From Rhodoferax fermentans (GTDB lineage: Bacteria > Pseudomonadota > Gammaproteobacteria > Burkholderiales > Burkholderiaceae_C): a DNA stretch of 64,000 nucleotides. The notes below the pieces were generated by a model, which worked only from the letters and a program-made list of their open reading frames with translations, did no database searches and was not told the DNA's origin. This document shows, piece by piece, positions 1-9,001 of this stretch; position 1 is the first letter of the stretch, and each line of letters begins with the position of its first letter. The DNA is taken from positions 434,001 through 498,000 of the forward strand of contig NZ_MTJN01000002.1 of the NCBI RefSeq assembly GCF_002017865.1. The letters are read 5' to 3'. The translations under genes and the position numbers were made by a program.

Positions 1-272
1 AGGCCGACTTTTCGCCCGCCAGCCAGAACCCAAATGCTGCGCGTTTGATAGCTGACAATGTCCGCTCTGCGAGGGCTCTGATGCTCCAAGGTGCAGCACT
101 CCCGATGAAGGTGCCGGGACGCGCGGGTTGGGAATTACGACTGGTGGTGCAAGGTGGGTTGCGCATCCTGGGCAAGATTGAGGCTTTGGGTTGTGTCACC
201 TGGCAAAAACGGCCCAAGCTGGGTATTTGGGACGTGCCGGTGCTGCTTTGGCGGGCTGTTTGGATGAGATAA
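1..272 (+). CDS. hpnC: Squalene synthase HpnC, C-terminal end (5' partial)
   Basis: The frame is open from base 3 and ends at TAA 270-272, giving about 89 residues. The stretch LRLVVQGGLRILGKIEAL is typical of the end of HpnC, a trans-isoprenyl diphosphate synthase family member. HpnC acts with HpnD and HpnE to turn farnesyl diphosphate into squalene, by rearranging presqualene diphosphate to hydroxysqualene. The TTG at 45 is not a real start, because the frame continues upstream out of the window. hpnD and hpnE follow on the same strand, which strongly supports the call. The gap to hpnD is about 309 bp and holds a dispersed repeat. Confidence 0.85.
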   Translation, partial: ADFSPASQNPNAARLIADNVRSARALMLQGAALPMKVPGRAGWELRLVVQGGLRILGKIEALGCVTWQKRPKLGIWDVPVLLWRAVWMR

Positions 273-273
273 G

Positions 274-323
274 AAATTGGCCTCTAGCCCTTATTTATAA
301 AGGGCGAGTTGCTACTTATTTTG
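274..323 (+). repeat. Dispersed palindromic repeat, copy 1
   Basis: This copy starts right after the hpnC stop. It carries the half-sites GCCTCTAGCCCTTAT and AAAGGGC followed by a GCTACT/TATT end, which is the pattern seen in the other copies in this window. The CCCTTAT and ATAAAGGG parts can pair as a hairpin. The rest of the 273-581 gap holds only the GC-rich hairpin listed next. Confidence 0.75.
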
Positions 324-416
324 CACAACCTGTATTTCGCAGAGCCTATTCCACCACTGGCCAGCCGCCTGGTACGTCCTCCGTTTGGACACACGGCCAA
401 ATACGGCGGTTAAGCT

Positions 417-448
417 CCTCTTTCCGCCCCGGCGGGGGTGGAAAGAGG
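417..448. other. GC-rich hairpin upstream of hpnD
   Basis: CCTCTTTCC at 417-425 pairs with GGAAAGAGG at 440-448, and the inner GCCCC can pair with GGGG. No T-run follows on the plus strand; instead there are G-runs, including eight Gs near 460-467. It is therefore not a standard terminator. Its role is unknown; it could shape the hpnD leader or be a decayed repeat. Confidence 0.45.
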
Positions 449-581
449 CGGGGGAGATAGGGGGGGGATCAACGCGCGTAGCGAAACAACAAAGCAACGA
501 CCCAAGATGAAGTGTCATATTCATTGTCAATGGGTGCGGGCAGAACCAGCCGTATAAACTCAGCCCCAACCAACCAAACCC

Positions 582-1421
582 ATGACTCCCCAAGACTACG
601 TCCAGCAAAAGGCCGCCGCCTCCGGCAGCAGTTTTTATTACGCTTTTTTGTTCCTGCCACCGCCCCGGCGTGCCGCCATCACCGCGTTTTATGCGTTTTG
701 CCGCGAAGTCGATGATGTGGTCGATGACGCCACCGACATCGGTGTGGCCGCCACCAAGCTCGCCTGGTGGCAACAAGAGGTGTCCAAATCTTTTGCTGGG
801 CAAGCCAGCCACCCGGTGATGCAGGCGTTGATGCCGCTGACCCAGGAATTTGCAATTGAGCAGCGCCACCTGCAGGCGGTGATCGAAGGCTGCCAGATGG
901 ACCTGAACCAGACCCGCTACTTGGACTACCCCGGCCTCTCGCGTTACTGCCATCTGGTGGCCGGTGTGGTGGGTGAAGTGGCGGCGCAGATTTTTGGCCA
1001 GACCCAGGCACAGACCACGGCCTACGCCCACACCCTGGGCCAGGCGCTGCAGCTCACCAACATCATCCGCGACGTGGGTGAAGACGCGATGCGTGGCCGC
1101 ATTTACCTGCCGGTCAACGAGTTGCAGCAGTTTGGCGTGACCGCACAAGAGATTTTGAACCGCAGCTATTCGGACCGTTTCACTGCTTTGATGCGTTTTC
1201 AAGCCCAGCGCGCACAAGGCCTGTACGACCAGGCTCTGACCCTGCTGCAGGCCGACGACCGGCGCGCCCAGAAGCCCGGCCTGATGATGGCCAGCATCTA
1301 CCGCGCGCTGCTCGGTGAGATCGAGCGTGAAGAGTTCAAGGTGCTGCACCAACGCATCAGCCTGACCCCGTTGCGCAAGTTCTGGCTGGCCTGGCGCGTG
1401 CAGGCGCTGGGACGCATGTAA
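582..1421 (+). CDS. hpnD: Presqualene diphosphate synthase HpnD
   Basis: This 279-residue protein belongs to the squalene/phytoene synthase family. It condenses two farnesyl diphosphates to presqualene diphosphate. The first Asp-rich motif is seen as REVDDVVDDATD near residues 41-52 and the second as NIIRDVGEDAMRGRIYLP near 155-172; these bind the diphosphates through magnesium. The N-terminal FYYAFLFLPPPRRAAI is typical of HpnD. The ATG start at 582 gives the usual family length. It stands between hpnC and hpnE, with 5 bp before hpnE, so it should be co-transcribed with hpnE for squalene or hopanoid supply. Confidence 0.93.
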   Translation: MTPQDYVQQKAAASGSSFYYAFLFLPPPRRAAITAFYAFCREVDDVVDDATDIGVAATKLAWWQQEVSKSFAGQASHPVMQALMPLTQEFAIEQRHLQAVIEGCQMDLNQTRYLDYPGLSRYCHLVAGVVGEVAAQIFGQTQAQTTAYAHTLGQALQLTNIIRDVGEDAMRGRIYLPVNELQQFGVTAQEILNRSYSDRFTALMRFQAQRAQGLYDQALTLLQADDRRAQKPGLMMASIYRALLGEIEREEFKVLHQRISLTPLRKFWLAWRVQALGRM

Positions 1422-1426
1422 CACCC

Positions 1427-2773
1427 TTGGTTGTGGCCGCAGGTTTGAACATTGCCGTGGTGGGCGCCGGCTGGGCTGGGCTGGCCGCTGCCGTGAACGC
1501 CACACAGGCGGGTCATACCACTACTGTTTTTGAAGCAGCTGAGACTGTGGGTGGAAGGGCCAGAGCCCTCAAAGCCACATTGCCCGATGGCACACCGGTG
1601 ATTCTTGACAACGGCCAGCACATTCTGATTGGTGCGTATTCAGACACCCTGGCGCTGATGCGGCAGGTGGGTGTGGCGCCAGAGCAAACGCTGCTGGACC
1701 TGCCGATGCGCTTGCCGTTCCCCGATGGCCTGGGCATCCGTTTCCCCAAATGGCCAACACCACTCGACGCGCTCGGCGGCATCCTGGGAGCACGCGGCTG
1801 GTCGCTGGTCGACAAATGGTCGCTGTTGCGCGCCGCAGCAAGCTGGCAGCGCCAGGGTTTTGTCTGTGACGACGCGCTCAGTGTGGCCGCTTTGTGCCGC
1901 AGCCTCACACCCCGCATCCTGGCCGAACTGATCGAGCCGCTGTGTGTGTCGGCCCTCAACACACCGGCAGACCAGGCCAGTGGTCGCGTCTTTTTGCGGG
2001 TGTTGCGCGATGCCTTGTTTGGTGTGGCGGGTGGCTCCCATCTGTTACTGCCCACCACCGACCTGAGTGCCTTGTTGCCACAAGCTGCAGCCGATTGGCT
2101 GCAGCAACGCGGCGCTCAGGTGCTGTGCAAAGCGCGGGTGGAGGGCTTGCAGCGCTGCGGCACCCAGTGGCAGCTGGCAGGCACCGGTCTGGGCCCAGCG
2201 GCTGACAAGGGGTTTGACGCGGTGATCTGGGCCACTTCGGCCTCCAATGCGGCTCAGGCCCTTATGAAATATGGGCCAGATGCTCCTGAAAATATATCAA
2301 AGGCGGTGCTGAGCTGGGCCCAGACAGCGCAGGCCCTGCAGTTTGAGGCCATTGCCACGGTCTACGCCTGGTCGGCCAACGCGCACCTCAGCCAGCCCAT
2401 GCTGGCGCTGCGCAGCAGTGCAACGTATCCAGCGCAGTTTGTGTTTGACCGCGCAGCACTGGGTGGCCCGAGAGGCTTGCTGGCCTTTGTGGTGAGTGCC
2501 GCCCAGGGCGACCGCGCCACGCTGCAGGCGCAGGTGCTGGCGCAAGCCAAGGCGCAGCTGGGACTGGACCTGTTGCCGGTGCTCACCGTGGTGGAAAAAC
2601 GCGCCACTTTTGCCTGCACCCCCGGCTTGCAACGCCCGGCACAACACATTGCACCAGGGATCTTGGCCTGTGGCGACTATGTGGAAGGCCCCTACCCGGC
2701 CACGCTGGAAGGCGCCGTGCGCAGCGGCATCGCTGCTATCCAAGCACTGAGCCTGGGCGCCGTGGGCGCCTGA
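1427..2773 (+). CDS. hpnE: Hydroxysqualene dehydroxylase HpnE
   Basis: This 448-residue FAD-dependent amine oxidase-like protein reduces hydroxysqualene to squalene, the last step of the HpnCDE route. The N-terminal VVGAGWAGLAAAVNA is the Rossmann dinucleotide-binding motif, and GDYVEGPYPATLEGAVRSG near the C-terminus is the second FAD-binding segment. No ATG fits the N-terminus: TTG at 1427 is used here and GTG at 1433 is an alternative. Residues of about 275-291 (ALMKYGPDAPENIS) are encoded by a copy of the dispersed repeat, in a region that is probably a variable surface loop. The 5-bp spacing from hpnD indicates coupling. Confidence 0.9.
   Translation: MVVAAGLNIAVVGAGWAGLAAAVNATQAGHTTTVFEAAETVGGRARALKATLPDGTPVILDNGQHILIGAYSDTLALMRQVGVAPEQTLLDLPMRLPFPDGLGIRFPKWPTPLDALGGILGARGWSLVDKWSLLRAAASWQRQGFVCDDALSVAALCRSLTPRILAELIEPLCVSALNTPADQASGRVFLRVLRDALFGVAGGSHLLLPTTDLSALLPQAAADWLQQRGAQVLCKARVEGLQRCGTQWQLAGTGLGPAADKGFDAVIWATSASNAAQALMKYGPDAPENISKAVLSWAQTAQALQFEAIATVYAWSANAHLSQPMLALRSSATYPAQFVFDRAALGGPRGLLAFVVSAAQGDRATLQAQVLAQAKAQLGLDLLPVLTVVEKRATFACTPGLQRPAQHIAPGILACGDYVEGPYPATLEGAVRSGIAAIQALSLGAVGA
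2249..2299 (+). repeat. Dispersed palindromic repeat, copy 2, inside hpnE
   Basis: GGCTCAGGCCCTTATGAAAT followed by ATGGGCC and an A/T-rich AAAATATATC end resembles the repeat consensus. The frame of hpnE is kept through it. This copy is degenerate, so the assignment is moderate. Confidence 0.5.
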
Positions 2774-2832
2774 ACACACACATTGGCCTCGTATGATGCG
2801 GCCATGAAACGGATTTTTGTCGCAGACACACC

Positions 2833-5241
2833 ATGAAGCTGGCTTTCAAAATTTTTGCGGGCCTGTTGCTGGCCCTGCTCTTGGCGGCGCTGGCAGGTGG
2901 CTATTGGTACGTGTCCAACAAACAACCGCAACGCTCGGGTGAATTGACACTGAACCAGCTCAGCGCCCCGGTCACGGTGCGTTATGACGAACGTGGCATC
3001 CCGCACATCAAGGCGGCCAACGAAGCCGACCTGTACCGGGCACTTGGTTATGTGCACGCCCAGGACCGCCTGTTTCAGATGGAAATGGCACGCCGCCTGG
3101 CGCAAGGTGAACTGGCTGCGGTGCTGGGGCCGGATCTGGTCAAAGTCGATAAGCTGTTTCGCACCTTGCGCCTGCGTGAACACGCAGCCCAGGTGGTGGC
3201 CAAGCTCGACCAGAACAGCCCGGCCATCAAGGCACAGCTTGCTTACCTGGACGGCATCAACCAGTACCAGGCCAGCCACCCGGCGCCAATGGAGTTTGAC
3301 TTGGTGGGTATCCCCAAGCGTCCGTTCACCCTGGCCGACACGGTGGCGGTCTCGGGTTACCTGGCCTACAGCTTTGCCGCCGCTTTCAAGACTGAACCGG
3401 TGTTGACCTATGTGCGCGACGAACTGGGGCCAGACTATCTGCGCATCTTTGACCTGGACTGGCATCCCCTGGGGGTGCTGAGCAAAGCCAACACCGCAAG
3501 CCTCCAACCCGACTGGCGGGCCCTGAACCAGTTGAGCCAGGCCGCCAACGAGGTGCATGAGGTGGCTGGTGTGCCGCTGTTTGAGGGCAGCAACGCCTGG
3601 GCCGTGTCGGGGCCCCGCACATCGAGTGGCAAACCGATGCTCGCGGGCGACCCGCACATCAACTTCAGCGTGCCCTCGGTCTGGTACGAGGCGCACCTGA
3701 GTGCACCTGGTTTTGAGCTGTATGGTCACTTCCAGGCCCTCAATGCCTCGGCCCTGATGGGCCACAACCGCCAATTCGTCTGGACACTGACCATGTTCCA
3801 GAACGACGACATGGACCTGGTCAAGTTGCGCACCAACCCCAACAACCCGAACCAGGTGGCCTACATGGGTGAATGGGTTGACCTGCAGACGACCCAGGAG
3901 ACCATCCAGGTCAAGGACGGCAAACCGGTGACCCTGACCCTGCAACGCGCACCCCAAGGCCCGGTCATCACCAGCGCCTTTCGCGACAACCTGGGTGAGG
4001 GGCAGCCCGTGGCCATGTGGTGGACTTTTCTGGAAACCGAAAACCCGGTGCTGGATGCGTTCTACGAACTCAACCGCGCCGACACCCTGCCCAAGGCACG
4101 CGAAGCCGCCAGCAAAATCCACGCACCGGGTCTGAACATCGTCTGGGCCAATGCCAGTGGCAACATCGGCTGGTGGGCGGCCGCCAAGTTGGTGATCCGC
4201 CCGCAGGGTGTGCAGCCGATGTTCCTGCTGGACGGCGAAGAGGAAGAGTCGGACAAGCTGGGCTTTTACCGCTTCAGCGACAACCCGCAGGAAGAAAACC
4301 CGGCGCGTGGTTACATCGTCTCGGCCAACCAGCAGCCGCTGGCCACAAGTGGCCTGCCGGTGGCAGGTTATTACAACGCCTATGACCGCGCCCAGGCGCT
4401 TGAAGACCGCCTGGGTGATGACAAGATCCAGTGGAACGCGCTCAACACCCAGTCCCTGCAACTCAGCACCCAGACCGCCTACTACTGGCGGGTGCTCAAG
4501 CCCCTGCTGCCGCTGCTCAGCGAGGTGGTGCGTGACCCGATGGAGCGCTCGGTGTTTGACAGCCTGACGGTCTGGGATGGGCAATACACCCCGTTCAACA
4601 TCCCACCCACGGTGTTCACCCAGCTCCTGTACGAGCTGACCCAAGCGGCACTGGCCGACGAACTCGGCGAGATGCAGTTCAAGAACCTGCTGAGCACCCG
4701 GGCGCTGGACCTGGCCCTGCCCCGCCTGGCGCAAGACGAGGATTCCCCTTGGTGGGACAACATCAACACCAAAAAGGTCGAGACCCAACAGGACATTGTG
4801 CGCATCGCCTGGCGCGCCACCATGGCCCACCTGAAGGCCACTCTGGGCAACAGTCCCAACGACTGGGGCTGGGGGCGTGCCCACACCCTCACCCACAGAC
4901 ACCCGCTGGCGGTCCAACAACCGTTGAGCTGGCTACTCAATGTCGGGCCGTTTGAGGTGGGTGGTGCACGCGAGGTGCCCAACAACCTGTCACAAGCCAT
5001 CAGCCCGGCCCCCTGGCAGGTGGTGTATGGCCCCTCCACCCGACGCATCATTGACTTTGCCGACCCTGGTCAGGCCCGTGGCATCAACCCGGTGGGCCAA
5101 AGTGGTGTGCCGTTTGACCGCCATTACCAGGACCAGGCCGCCGCCTACGCCGTGGGTGGCTACATGCAGGAATACCTCAACGAGTCCGACGTGGCCATCA
5201 ACACCCGCAGCACCTTGCGCTTTTTGCCGAGCCGGCGCTAA
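2833..5241 (+). CDS. Penicillin acylase family (S45) N-terminal nucleophile hydrolase
   Basis: This 802-residue protein has an N-terminal hydrophobic segment at residues 5-27, an exported signal or anchor. The family makes an inactive precursor that cuts itself into alpha and beta chains; the new N-terminal Ser of the beta chain is the nucleophile that hydrolyses amides. Here FEGSNAWAVSG places this Ser at residue 253. The preceding G and the following N-A-W-A match the family, as does GDPHINFSVPSVWYEAHL. Substrates of family members include beta-lactam side chains, acyl-homoserine lactones and other acyl amides, and the sequence alone does not decide. It lies 59 bp after hpnE, so it may share the transcript, but a functional link to hopanoids is not evident. 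Confidence 0.88.
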   Translation: MKLAFKIFAGLLLALLLAALAGGYWYVSNKQPQRSGELTLNQLSAPVTVRYDERGIPHIKAANEADLYRALGYVHAQDRLFQMEMARRLAQGELAAVLGPDLVKVDKLFRTLRLREHAAQVVAKLDQNSPAIKAQLAYLDGINQYQASHPAPMEFDLVGIPKRPFTLADTVAVSGYLAYSFAAAFKTEPVLTYVRDELGPDYLRIFDLDWHPLGVLSKANTASLQPDWRALNQLSQAANEVHEVAGVPLFEGSNAWAVSGPRTSSGKPMLAGDPHINFSVPSVWYEAHLSAPGFELYGHFQALNASALMGHNRQFVWTLTMFQNDDMDLVKLRTNPNNPNQVAYMGEWVDLQTTQETIQVKDGKPVTLTLQRAPQGPVITSAFRDNLGEGQPVAMWWTFLETENPVLDAFYELNRADTLPKAREAASKIHAPGLNIVWANASGNIGWWAAAKLVIRPQGVQPMFLLDGEEEESDKLGFYRFSDNPQEENPARGYIVSANQQPLATSGLPVAGYYNAYDRAQALEDRLGDDKIQWNALNTQSLQLSTQTAYYWRVLKPLLPLLSEVVRDPMERSVFDSLTVWDGQYTPFNIPPTVFTQLLYELTQAALADELGEMQFKNLLSTRALDLALPRLAQDEDSPWWDNINTKKVETQQDIVRIAWRATMAHLKATLGNSPNDWGWGRAHTLTHRHPLAVQQPLSWLLNVGPFEVGGAREVPNNLSQAISPAPWQVVYGPSTRRIIDFADPGQARGINPVGQSGVPFDRHYQDQAAAYAVGGYMQEYLNESDVAINTRSTLRFLPSRR

Positions 5242-5321
5242 GCTGGGCCGCATCACCTGCCGTCTGCGTCTCAAAAACACCACATGACCTACGGCGTGCC
5301 GCCGTGGGTGAAAATGCAGCA

Positions 5322-6428
5322 ATGTCTCTTTTTCTTCCCCCTTACGCCGCCGAGCCGCCTTTCGCCCATGGACAGGCGCCACGGACCGGTGTTTTGTACT
5401 GCAATCTGGGCACCCCAGACACCCCGACCACCCCGGATGTCCGACGTTTTCTGGCCGAGTTCCTGAGTGACCCCCGTGTGGTCGAAATCCCGCGCCTGAT
5501 CTGGCTGGTGTTGCTGTACGGTGTGGTGTTGCGGGTGCGGCCAGCCCAGTCGGCGGCGAAATACGCCAGCATCTGGAGCGCAGAGGGCTCGCCCCTGAAA
5601 GTCTGGACCGAAAGGCAGACCCGCGCCCTGCAAGCCTGGCTGACACAACGCAAACACCAGGTGCTGGTACGGTATGCGATGCGCTACGGCAGCAGCTCCA
5701 TCCCGAGCCAGCTCGATGCCCTCAAGGCCGAAGGCGCCACCCGGGTGCTGATCGTGCCAGCTTACCCGCAGTACTCAGCCACCACCACCGCCAGCCTGTG
5801 GGATGCGGTCTACAAATGGGCCGCCACGGTGCGCAGCATCCCCGAATTGCGCTTCATCAACCACTACCACGACGACCCGCACTACATCGCGGCACTGGCA
5901 TCAAGGGTGTCGCACCACTGGTTGGCGCATGGCCGCCCGGATGTGCTGGTGATGAGTTTCCATGGGGTGCCAGAGCGCACGCTGCACCTGGGCGACCCCT
6001 ACCACTGCGAGTGTTTCAAAACCGCCCGTCTGCTGGCAGAACAACTGGGCCTGAACGCCAGTGAGTTCAAAGTGACCTTCCAGTCCCGCCTGGGCCGCGC
6101 CAAATGGTTGGAACCTTATACCGAACCGACCCTGATCGAGATGGGCAAAGCGGGTGTCAAACGGGTGGATGTGGTGTGCCCGGCCTTCACCAGCGACTGC
6201 CTGGAAACCCTGGAAGAGATCAACCAGGAGGCCCGCGAGGCCTTCCTGCATGCGGGTGGCCAGAGTTTTCACTACATCCCCTGCCTCAACGACGACGAGG
6301 CCTGGATTGCGGCTTTGGGCGAGATCACCCAGCAACACCTGATGGGCTGGCCTACGCAGTCCCTGCCCGACCCACAAGCACTGGCCGCATCCAAGGCCGC
6401 TGCGCACGCACTGGGTGCCGAGGTCTAG
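5322..6428 (+). CDS. hemH: Ferrochelatase HemH
   Basis: This 368-residue enzyme inserts Fe(II) into protoporphyrin IX, the last step of protohaem synthesis. The N-terminal VLYCNLGTPD is the family start. The signature MSFHGVPERTLHLGDPYHCE holds the metal-binding His, and AYPQYSATTTAS and FQSRLGRAKWLEPYTE are further family blocks. The ATG at 5322 (MSLFLPP) is chosen. An in-frame GTG at 5304 would add six residues and has no better ribosome site. It faces the cheB end of the chemotaxis operon. Haem demand fits the c-type haem chemoreceptor encoded at 25.4 kb. Confidence 0.95.
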   Translation: MSLFLPPYAAEPPFAHGQAPRTGVLYCNLGTPDTPTTPDVRRFLAEFLSDPRVVEIPRLIWLVLLYGVVLRVRPAQSAAKYASIWSAEGSPLKVWTERQTRALQAWLTQRKHQVLVRYAMRYGSSSIPSQLDALKAEGATRVLIVPAYPQYSATTTASLWDAVYKWAATVRSIPELRFINHYHDDPHYIAALASRVSHHWLAHGRPDVLVMSFHGVPERTLHLGDPYHCECFKTARLLAEQLGLNASEFKVTFQSRLGRAKWLEPYTEPTLIEMGKAGVKRVDVVCPAFTSDCLETLEEINQEAREAFLHAGGQSFHYIPCLNDDEAWIAALGEITQQHLMGWPTQSLPDPQALAASKAAAHALGAEV

Positions 6429-6444
6429 GTCCGCTGCAAAATCA

Positions 6445-6462
6445 CCCGGATCGTGATCCGGG
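6445..6462. terminator. Possible bidirectional terminator hairpin between hemH and cheB
   Basis: CCCGGATCGTGATCCGGG forms a perfect short stem between two convergent genes. There is no clear T-run on either side, so it may instead be a 3' end stabiliser. Confidence 0.4.
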
Positions 6463-6464
6463 CC

Positions 6465-7532
6465 TCACCGCACCATCACGCCAGAGAGCTGCTGCATGAT
6501 CTCGCGCCCAATGGCCATCAAAGGCACGGTTTTCTCAACACCCCCACGTTTGACCGCCTCCTTGGGCATGCCGTAGACCACACAACTGGCCTCATCCTGC
6601 GCCACCGTGCGGGCACCCGCTTTGCGCATCTCGGCCAGACCTGCGGCACCATCGTCCCCCATACCGGTCATGATCACACCCAGGGCATTGGCCCCGGCAC
6701 ACTTGGCCACCGAGCGGAACAACACATCAACCGACGGGCGATGCCGATTGACCAGTGGCCCGTCCATCACCTCCACGTAATACTGGGCACCGGTACGGCG
6801 CAGCAGCATGTGTTTGCCACCTGGCGCAATCAGGGCGCGGCTGTTGACCACGCGGTCGTTGTTCTGCGCCTCTTTCACCTCGATCTGGCACAGGCTGTTG
6901 AGCCGCTGGGCAAAGGCCGCCGTGAATTTCTCCGGCATGTGTTGCACGATCACCATGCCCGGCGTCACACGCGGCAGGCTGGTCAACACCACCTCCAGCG
7001 CCTGGGTGCCACCGGTTGAGGTGCCCAGCGCCACCACCCGATCAGTTGTCTGGATCATGGCCACTTGTTTGTCCGCCGCTGGCATGATCACATCGGCGGT
7101 GTTCTTGACCGACACATGCAGCGCCTTCACATTGGCCTTGGCTGCCGCCTTGACTGCCGTCACCATGTCTTCACTGGCGTCTTCCAGAAACTGCTTGAGA
7201 CCAATCTTGGGCTTGGCGATGATGGCCACCGCACCAGCGGCCAAAGCCGCCATCGAGGTTTTGGCACCCGACTCCACCAGGGTGGAGCAGATCACCACCG
7301 GGGTGGGTCGTTCGGTCATCACCATTTTCAGGAAGGTGATGCCGTCCATGCGTGGCATCTCGATGTCGAGCACGATCACATCGGGCCACTGCACCTTCAT
7401 ACGCGCCATGGCCAGGATCGGGTCCGCCACCGCCGCGATGACCTCGATCTCGGGGTCTTGCGCCAACTGGCTGGCAACCACCTGGCGCACCACCGCAGAA
7501 TCATCCACCACCAACACCTTGATGCGACTCAT
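6465..7532 (-). CDS. cheB: Chemotaxis protein-glutamate methylesterase/deamidase CheB
   Basis: This 355-residue protein removes methyl groups from chemoreceptor glutamates. The N-terminal receiver domain has the acidic pair DD at 10-11 and the phospho-acceptor Asp56 in [11 protein letters not shown]. The C-terminal methylesterase has the catalytic triad: Ser in ALGTSTGG, His in [10 protein letters not shown] and Asp in MTGMGDDGA. The ATG at 7532 overlaps the TGA of cheD, which implies translational coupling. An in-frame GTG one codon upstream is less likely. It is the last gene of the operon. CheA should phosphorylate it for adaptation. Confidence 0.96.
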   Translation of the reverse strand: MSRIKVLVVDDSAVVRQVVASQLAQDPEIEVIAAVADPILAMARMKVQWPDVIVLDIEMPRMDGITFLKMVMTERPTPVVICSTLVESGAKTSMAALAAGAVAIIAKPKIGLKQFLEDASEDMVTAVKAAAKANVKALHVSVKNTADVIMPAADKQVAMIQTTDRVVALGTSTGGTQALEVVLTSLPRVTPGMVIVQHMPEKFTAAFAQRLNSLCQIEVKEAQNNDRVVNSRALIAPGGKHMLLRRTGAQYYVEVMDGPLVNRHRPSVDVLFRSVAKCAGANALGVIMTGMGDDGAAGLAEMRKAGARTVAQDEASCVVYGMPKEAVKRGGVEKTVPLMAIGREIMQQLSGVMVR

Positions 7533-8062
7533 CACGCACTTCCTCCAGCGGCATATTCTGCGGCGATCTCCAGCTGAGAAGGCCGGATCTGGCGCGCCCA
7601 GACATCCCCGTTGCTGACATTAAAAATAATCTGCCGATGGCCCACGCCATACAGACTCTCGGTCACCACCTCAATACCCTCATTTTGCAGCAACAAACGT
7701 GCGGCCTCGCCGTTGCGCTGCCCCACGGTGATGGCACTGGCTCGCACCTGGTCTGGAAACATGTTGCCACCCCCAAAAATCTTGGCCTGACACTGTCGGG
7801 GGTTGATGCCTGCAGCTTTCAAGTCCTTGATCATCCAGCGCAAGGCCTCATCCCCATAACGACCGTCCAGCACATTTTCATGTACCGCCACACTGCGGGT
7901 AGGTAACAAAAAATGCGACATGCTGCCGACATGCTCAAACGGATGCCACAGGGTGATGGACACACACGAGCCCAAAATGGTGCGAATCTGAAAGCTGGCG
8001 TCCCCCACAAACAGCTCACCCGGCTGCAGGAAGATGTCCATCAGGTCTTTCAGGCGCGTCAC
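7532..8062 (-). CDS. cheD: Chemoreceptor glutamine deamidase CheD
   Basis: This 176-residue enzyme converts specific chemoreceptor glutamines to glutamates. The motif [12 protein letters not shown] holds the catalytic Cys, and SMSHFLLP holds the catalytic His. [10 protein letters not shown] and [17 protein letters not shown] are further conserved blocks. It sits between cheR and cheB, with 1 bp to cheR and an overlap with cheB. Most enteric bacteria lack cheD. Its presence, together with the absence of a cheZ gene in this window, fits environmental betaproteobacterial systems. Confidence 0.95.
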   Translation of the reverse strand: MTRLKDLMDIFLQPGELFVGDASFQIRTILGSCVSITLWHPFEHVGSMSHFLLPTRSVAVHENVLDGRYGDEALRWMIKDLKAAGINPRQCQAKIFGGGNMFPDQVRASAITVGQRNGEAARLLLQNEGIEVVTESLYGVGHRQIIFNVSNGDVWARQIRPSQLEIAAEYAAGGSA

Positions 8063-8063
8063 C

Positions 8064-8873
8064 TCAGACTCCTTTGCGGTAAATCGCTGGCGCCACCATC
8101 GTCACCGCCTGGGTGATGTCATTGAGGCTCTCGGAGTGCCCGACACAAAAGTAACCACCCGGCTTGAGGGTGGCAATCACCCTTGCCACCACATCACGCT
8201 TGGTGTCGTTGTTGAAATAAATCATCACGTTGCGCAAGAACACCACATCAAACTGTCCCAGCTCGGGCAGTGCCGCGTTCAGATTGACCTGGCGAAATGT
8301 CACCTTGCTGCGCAGGCCACGCTCCACCAGAAAATACCCATCATAGGGGCCTCCCCCTTTTCGGCAAAAGCGCCGCAGATACTCCGGCGGGATGTGTCGG
8401 CCACGCTCCATCGGGTACAGGGCACGGCGTGCGCCGTCAATCACGCGGGTGCTGATGTCACTGCCCAAAATCTCCCACGGGGTGGTCTGTATACAGTCAG
8501 CCAGCACCATGGCCATGCTGTAGGCTTCCTCCCCACTGGAGCTGGCCGCACTCCAGACCCGAAACGGTTGGGGCCGGCTGCGCTCTTTCAAAGCCTGGCT
8601 GCGCAAAAAATCAAAGTGTTTGGGTTCGCGGAAAAAGTAGGTTTCGTTGGTGGTCAACAGGTCGACCGCCATCTGCACCTCTGCCGGATACTGACCCGAC
8701 TTGAGCAGCTTGAAATACGCGCCAAAGCTGCTGAGCTCATGCGCGGCCAGGCGTTTGCCCAGCCGCCCTGTCACCAGCGCCTTTTTGGCGTCCCCCATGG
8801 TGATGCCGGCCGCGTCAAAGATAAAACGCTGAAACTGGGCAAACTCGGCGTCAGAAATGGAGACAAGCTGCAC
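8064..8873 (-). CDS. cheR: Chemotaxis methyltransferase CheR
   Basis: This enzyme methylates receptor glutamates with S-adenosylmethionine. The N-terminal helical domain is followed by the SAM-binding part with RVWSAASSSGEEAYSMAM, and by FDVVFLRNVMIYF and LKPGGYFCVGHSESL near the end, all CheR landmarks. I choose the GTG at 8873 (269 residues), because AAGGA lies six bases before it. The TTG at 8879 would leave no space for a ribosome site. There is no pentapeptide-binding insertion that I can confirm. A dispersed repeat lies directly upstream, separating cheR from cheW. Confidence 0.93.
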   Translation of the reverse strand: MQLVSISDAEFAQFQRFIFDAAGITMGDAKKALVTGRLGKRLAAHELSSFGAYFKLLKSGQYPAEVQMAVDLLTTNETYFFREPKHFDFLRSQALKERSRPQPFRVWSAASSSGEEAYSMAMVLADCIQTTPWEILGSDISTRVIDGARRALYPMERGRHIPPEYLRRFCRKGGGPYDGYFLVERGLRSKVTFRQVNLNAALPELGQFDVVFLRNVMIYFNNDTKRDVVARVIATLKPGGYFCVGHSESLNDITQAVTMVAPAIYRKGV

Positions 8874-8898
8874 GATCAATCCTTGGGCAATTTTTAAT

Positions 8899-8949
8899 GG
8901 TTTTTGCCTCTAGCCCTTAATATAAAAGGGATAGCAGCTATTAAATTCA
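8899..8949 (+). repeat. Dispersed palindromic repeat, copy 3
   Basis: The sequence runs TTTTTGCCTCTAGCCCTTAA, then TATAAAAGGG, then ATAGCAGCTATTAAA. It lies between cheW and cheR inside the chemotaxis operon and is one of the best-conserved copies. Any RNA through it could fold into a hairpin and change the cheR-D-B to cheW ratio, which is an inference. Confidence 0.8.
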
Positions 8950-9001
8950 TACCAATCCACCAACCTCCCTGCTCCCCTGGGCTCTGGCCCAGCCACCCAG
9001 C

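Noticed and set aside
460..467. Run of eight Gs as part of a G-quadruplex
   Set aside because: Other G-runs are near, but there is no evidence for function; noted only with the hairpin.
330..490. A third, decayed copy of the conserved-loop hairpin
   Set aside because: TATTTCGCAGAGC at about 332 and CGCGCGTAGCGAAAC at about 472 resemble parts of the loop, but similarity is too short to call.
2692..4920. A 742-codon open frame on the minus strand opposite the penicillin acylase gene
   Set aside because: It mirrors a well-supported gene in a GC-rich genome, has no family motifs and covers the hpnE end. It is a shadow frame.
8874..8879. TTG at 8879 as cheR start
   Set aside because: The AAGGA ribosome site would touch it; the GTG at 8873 has correct spacing.
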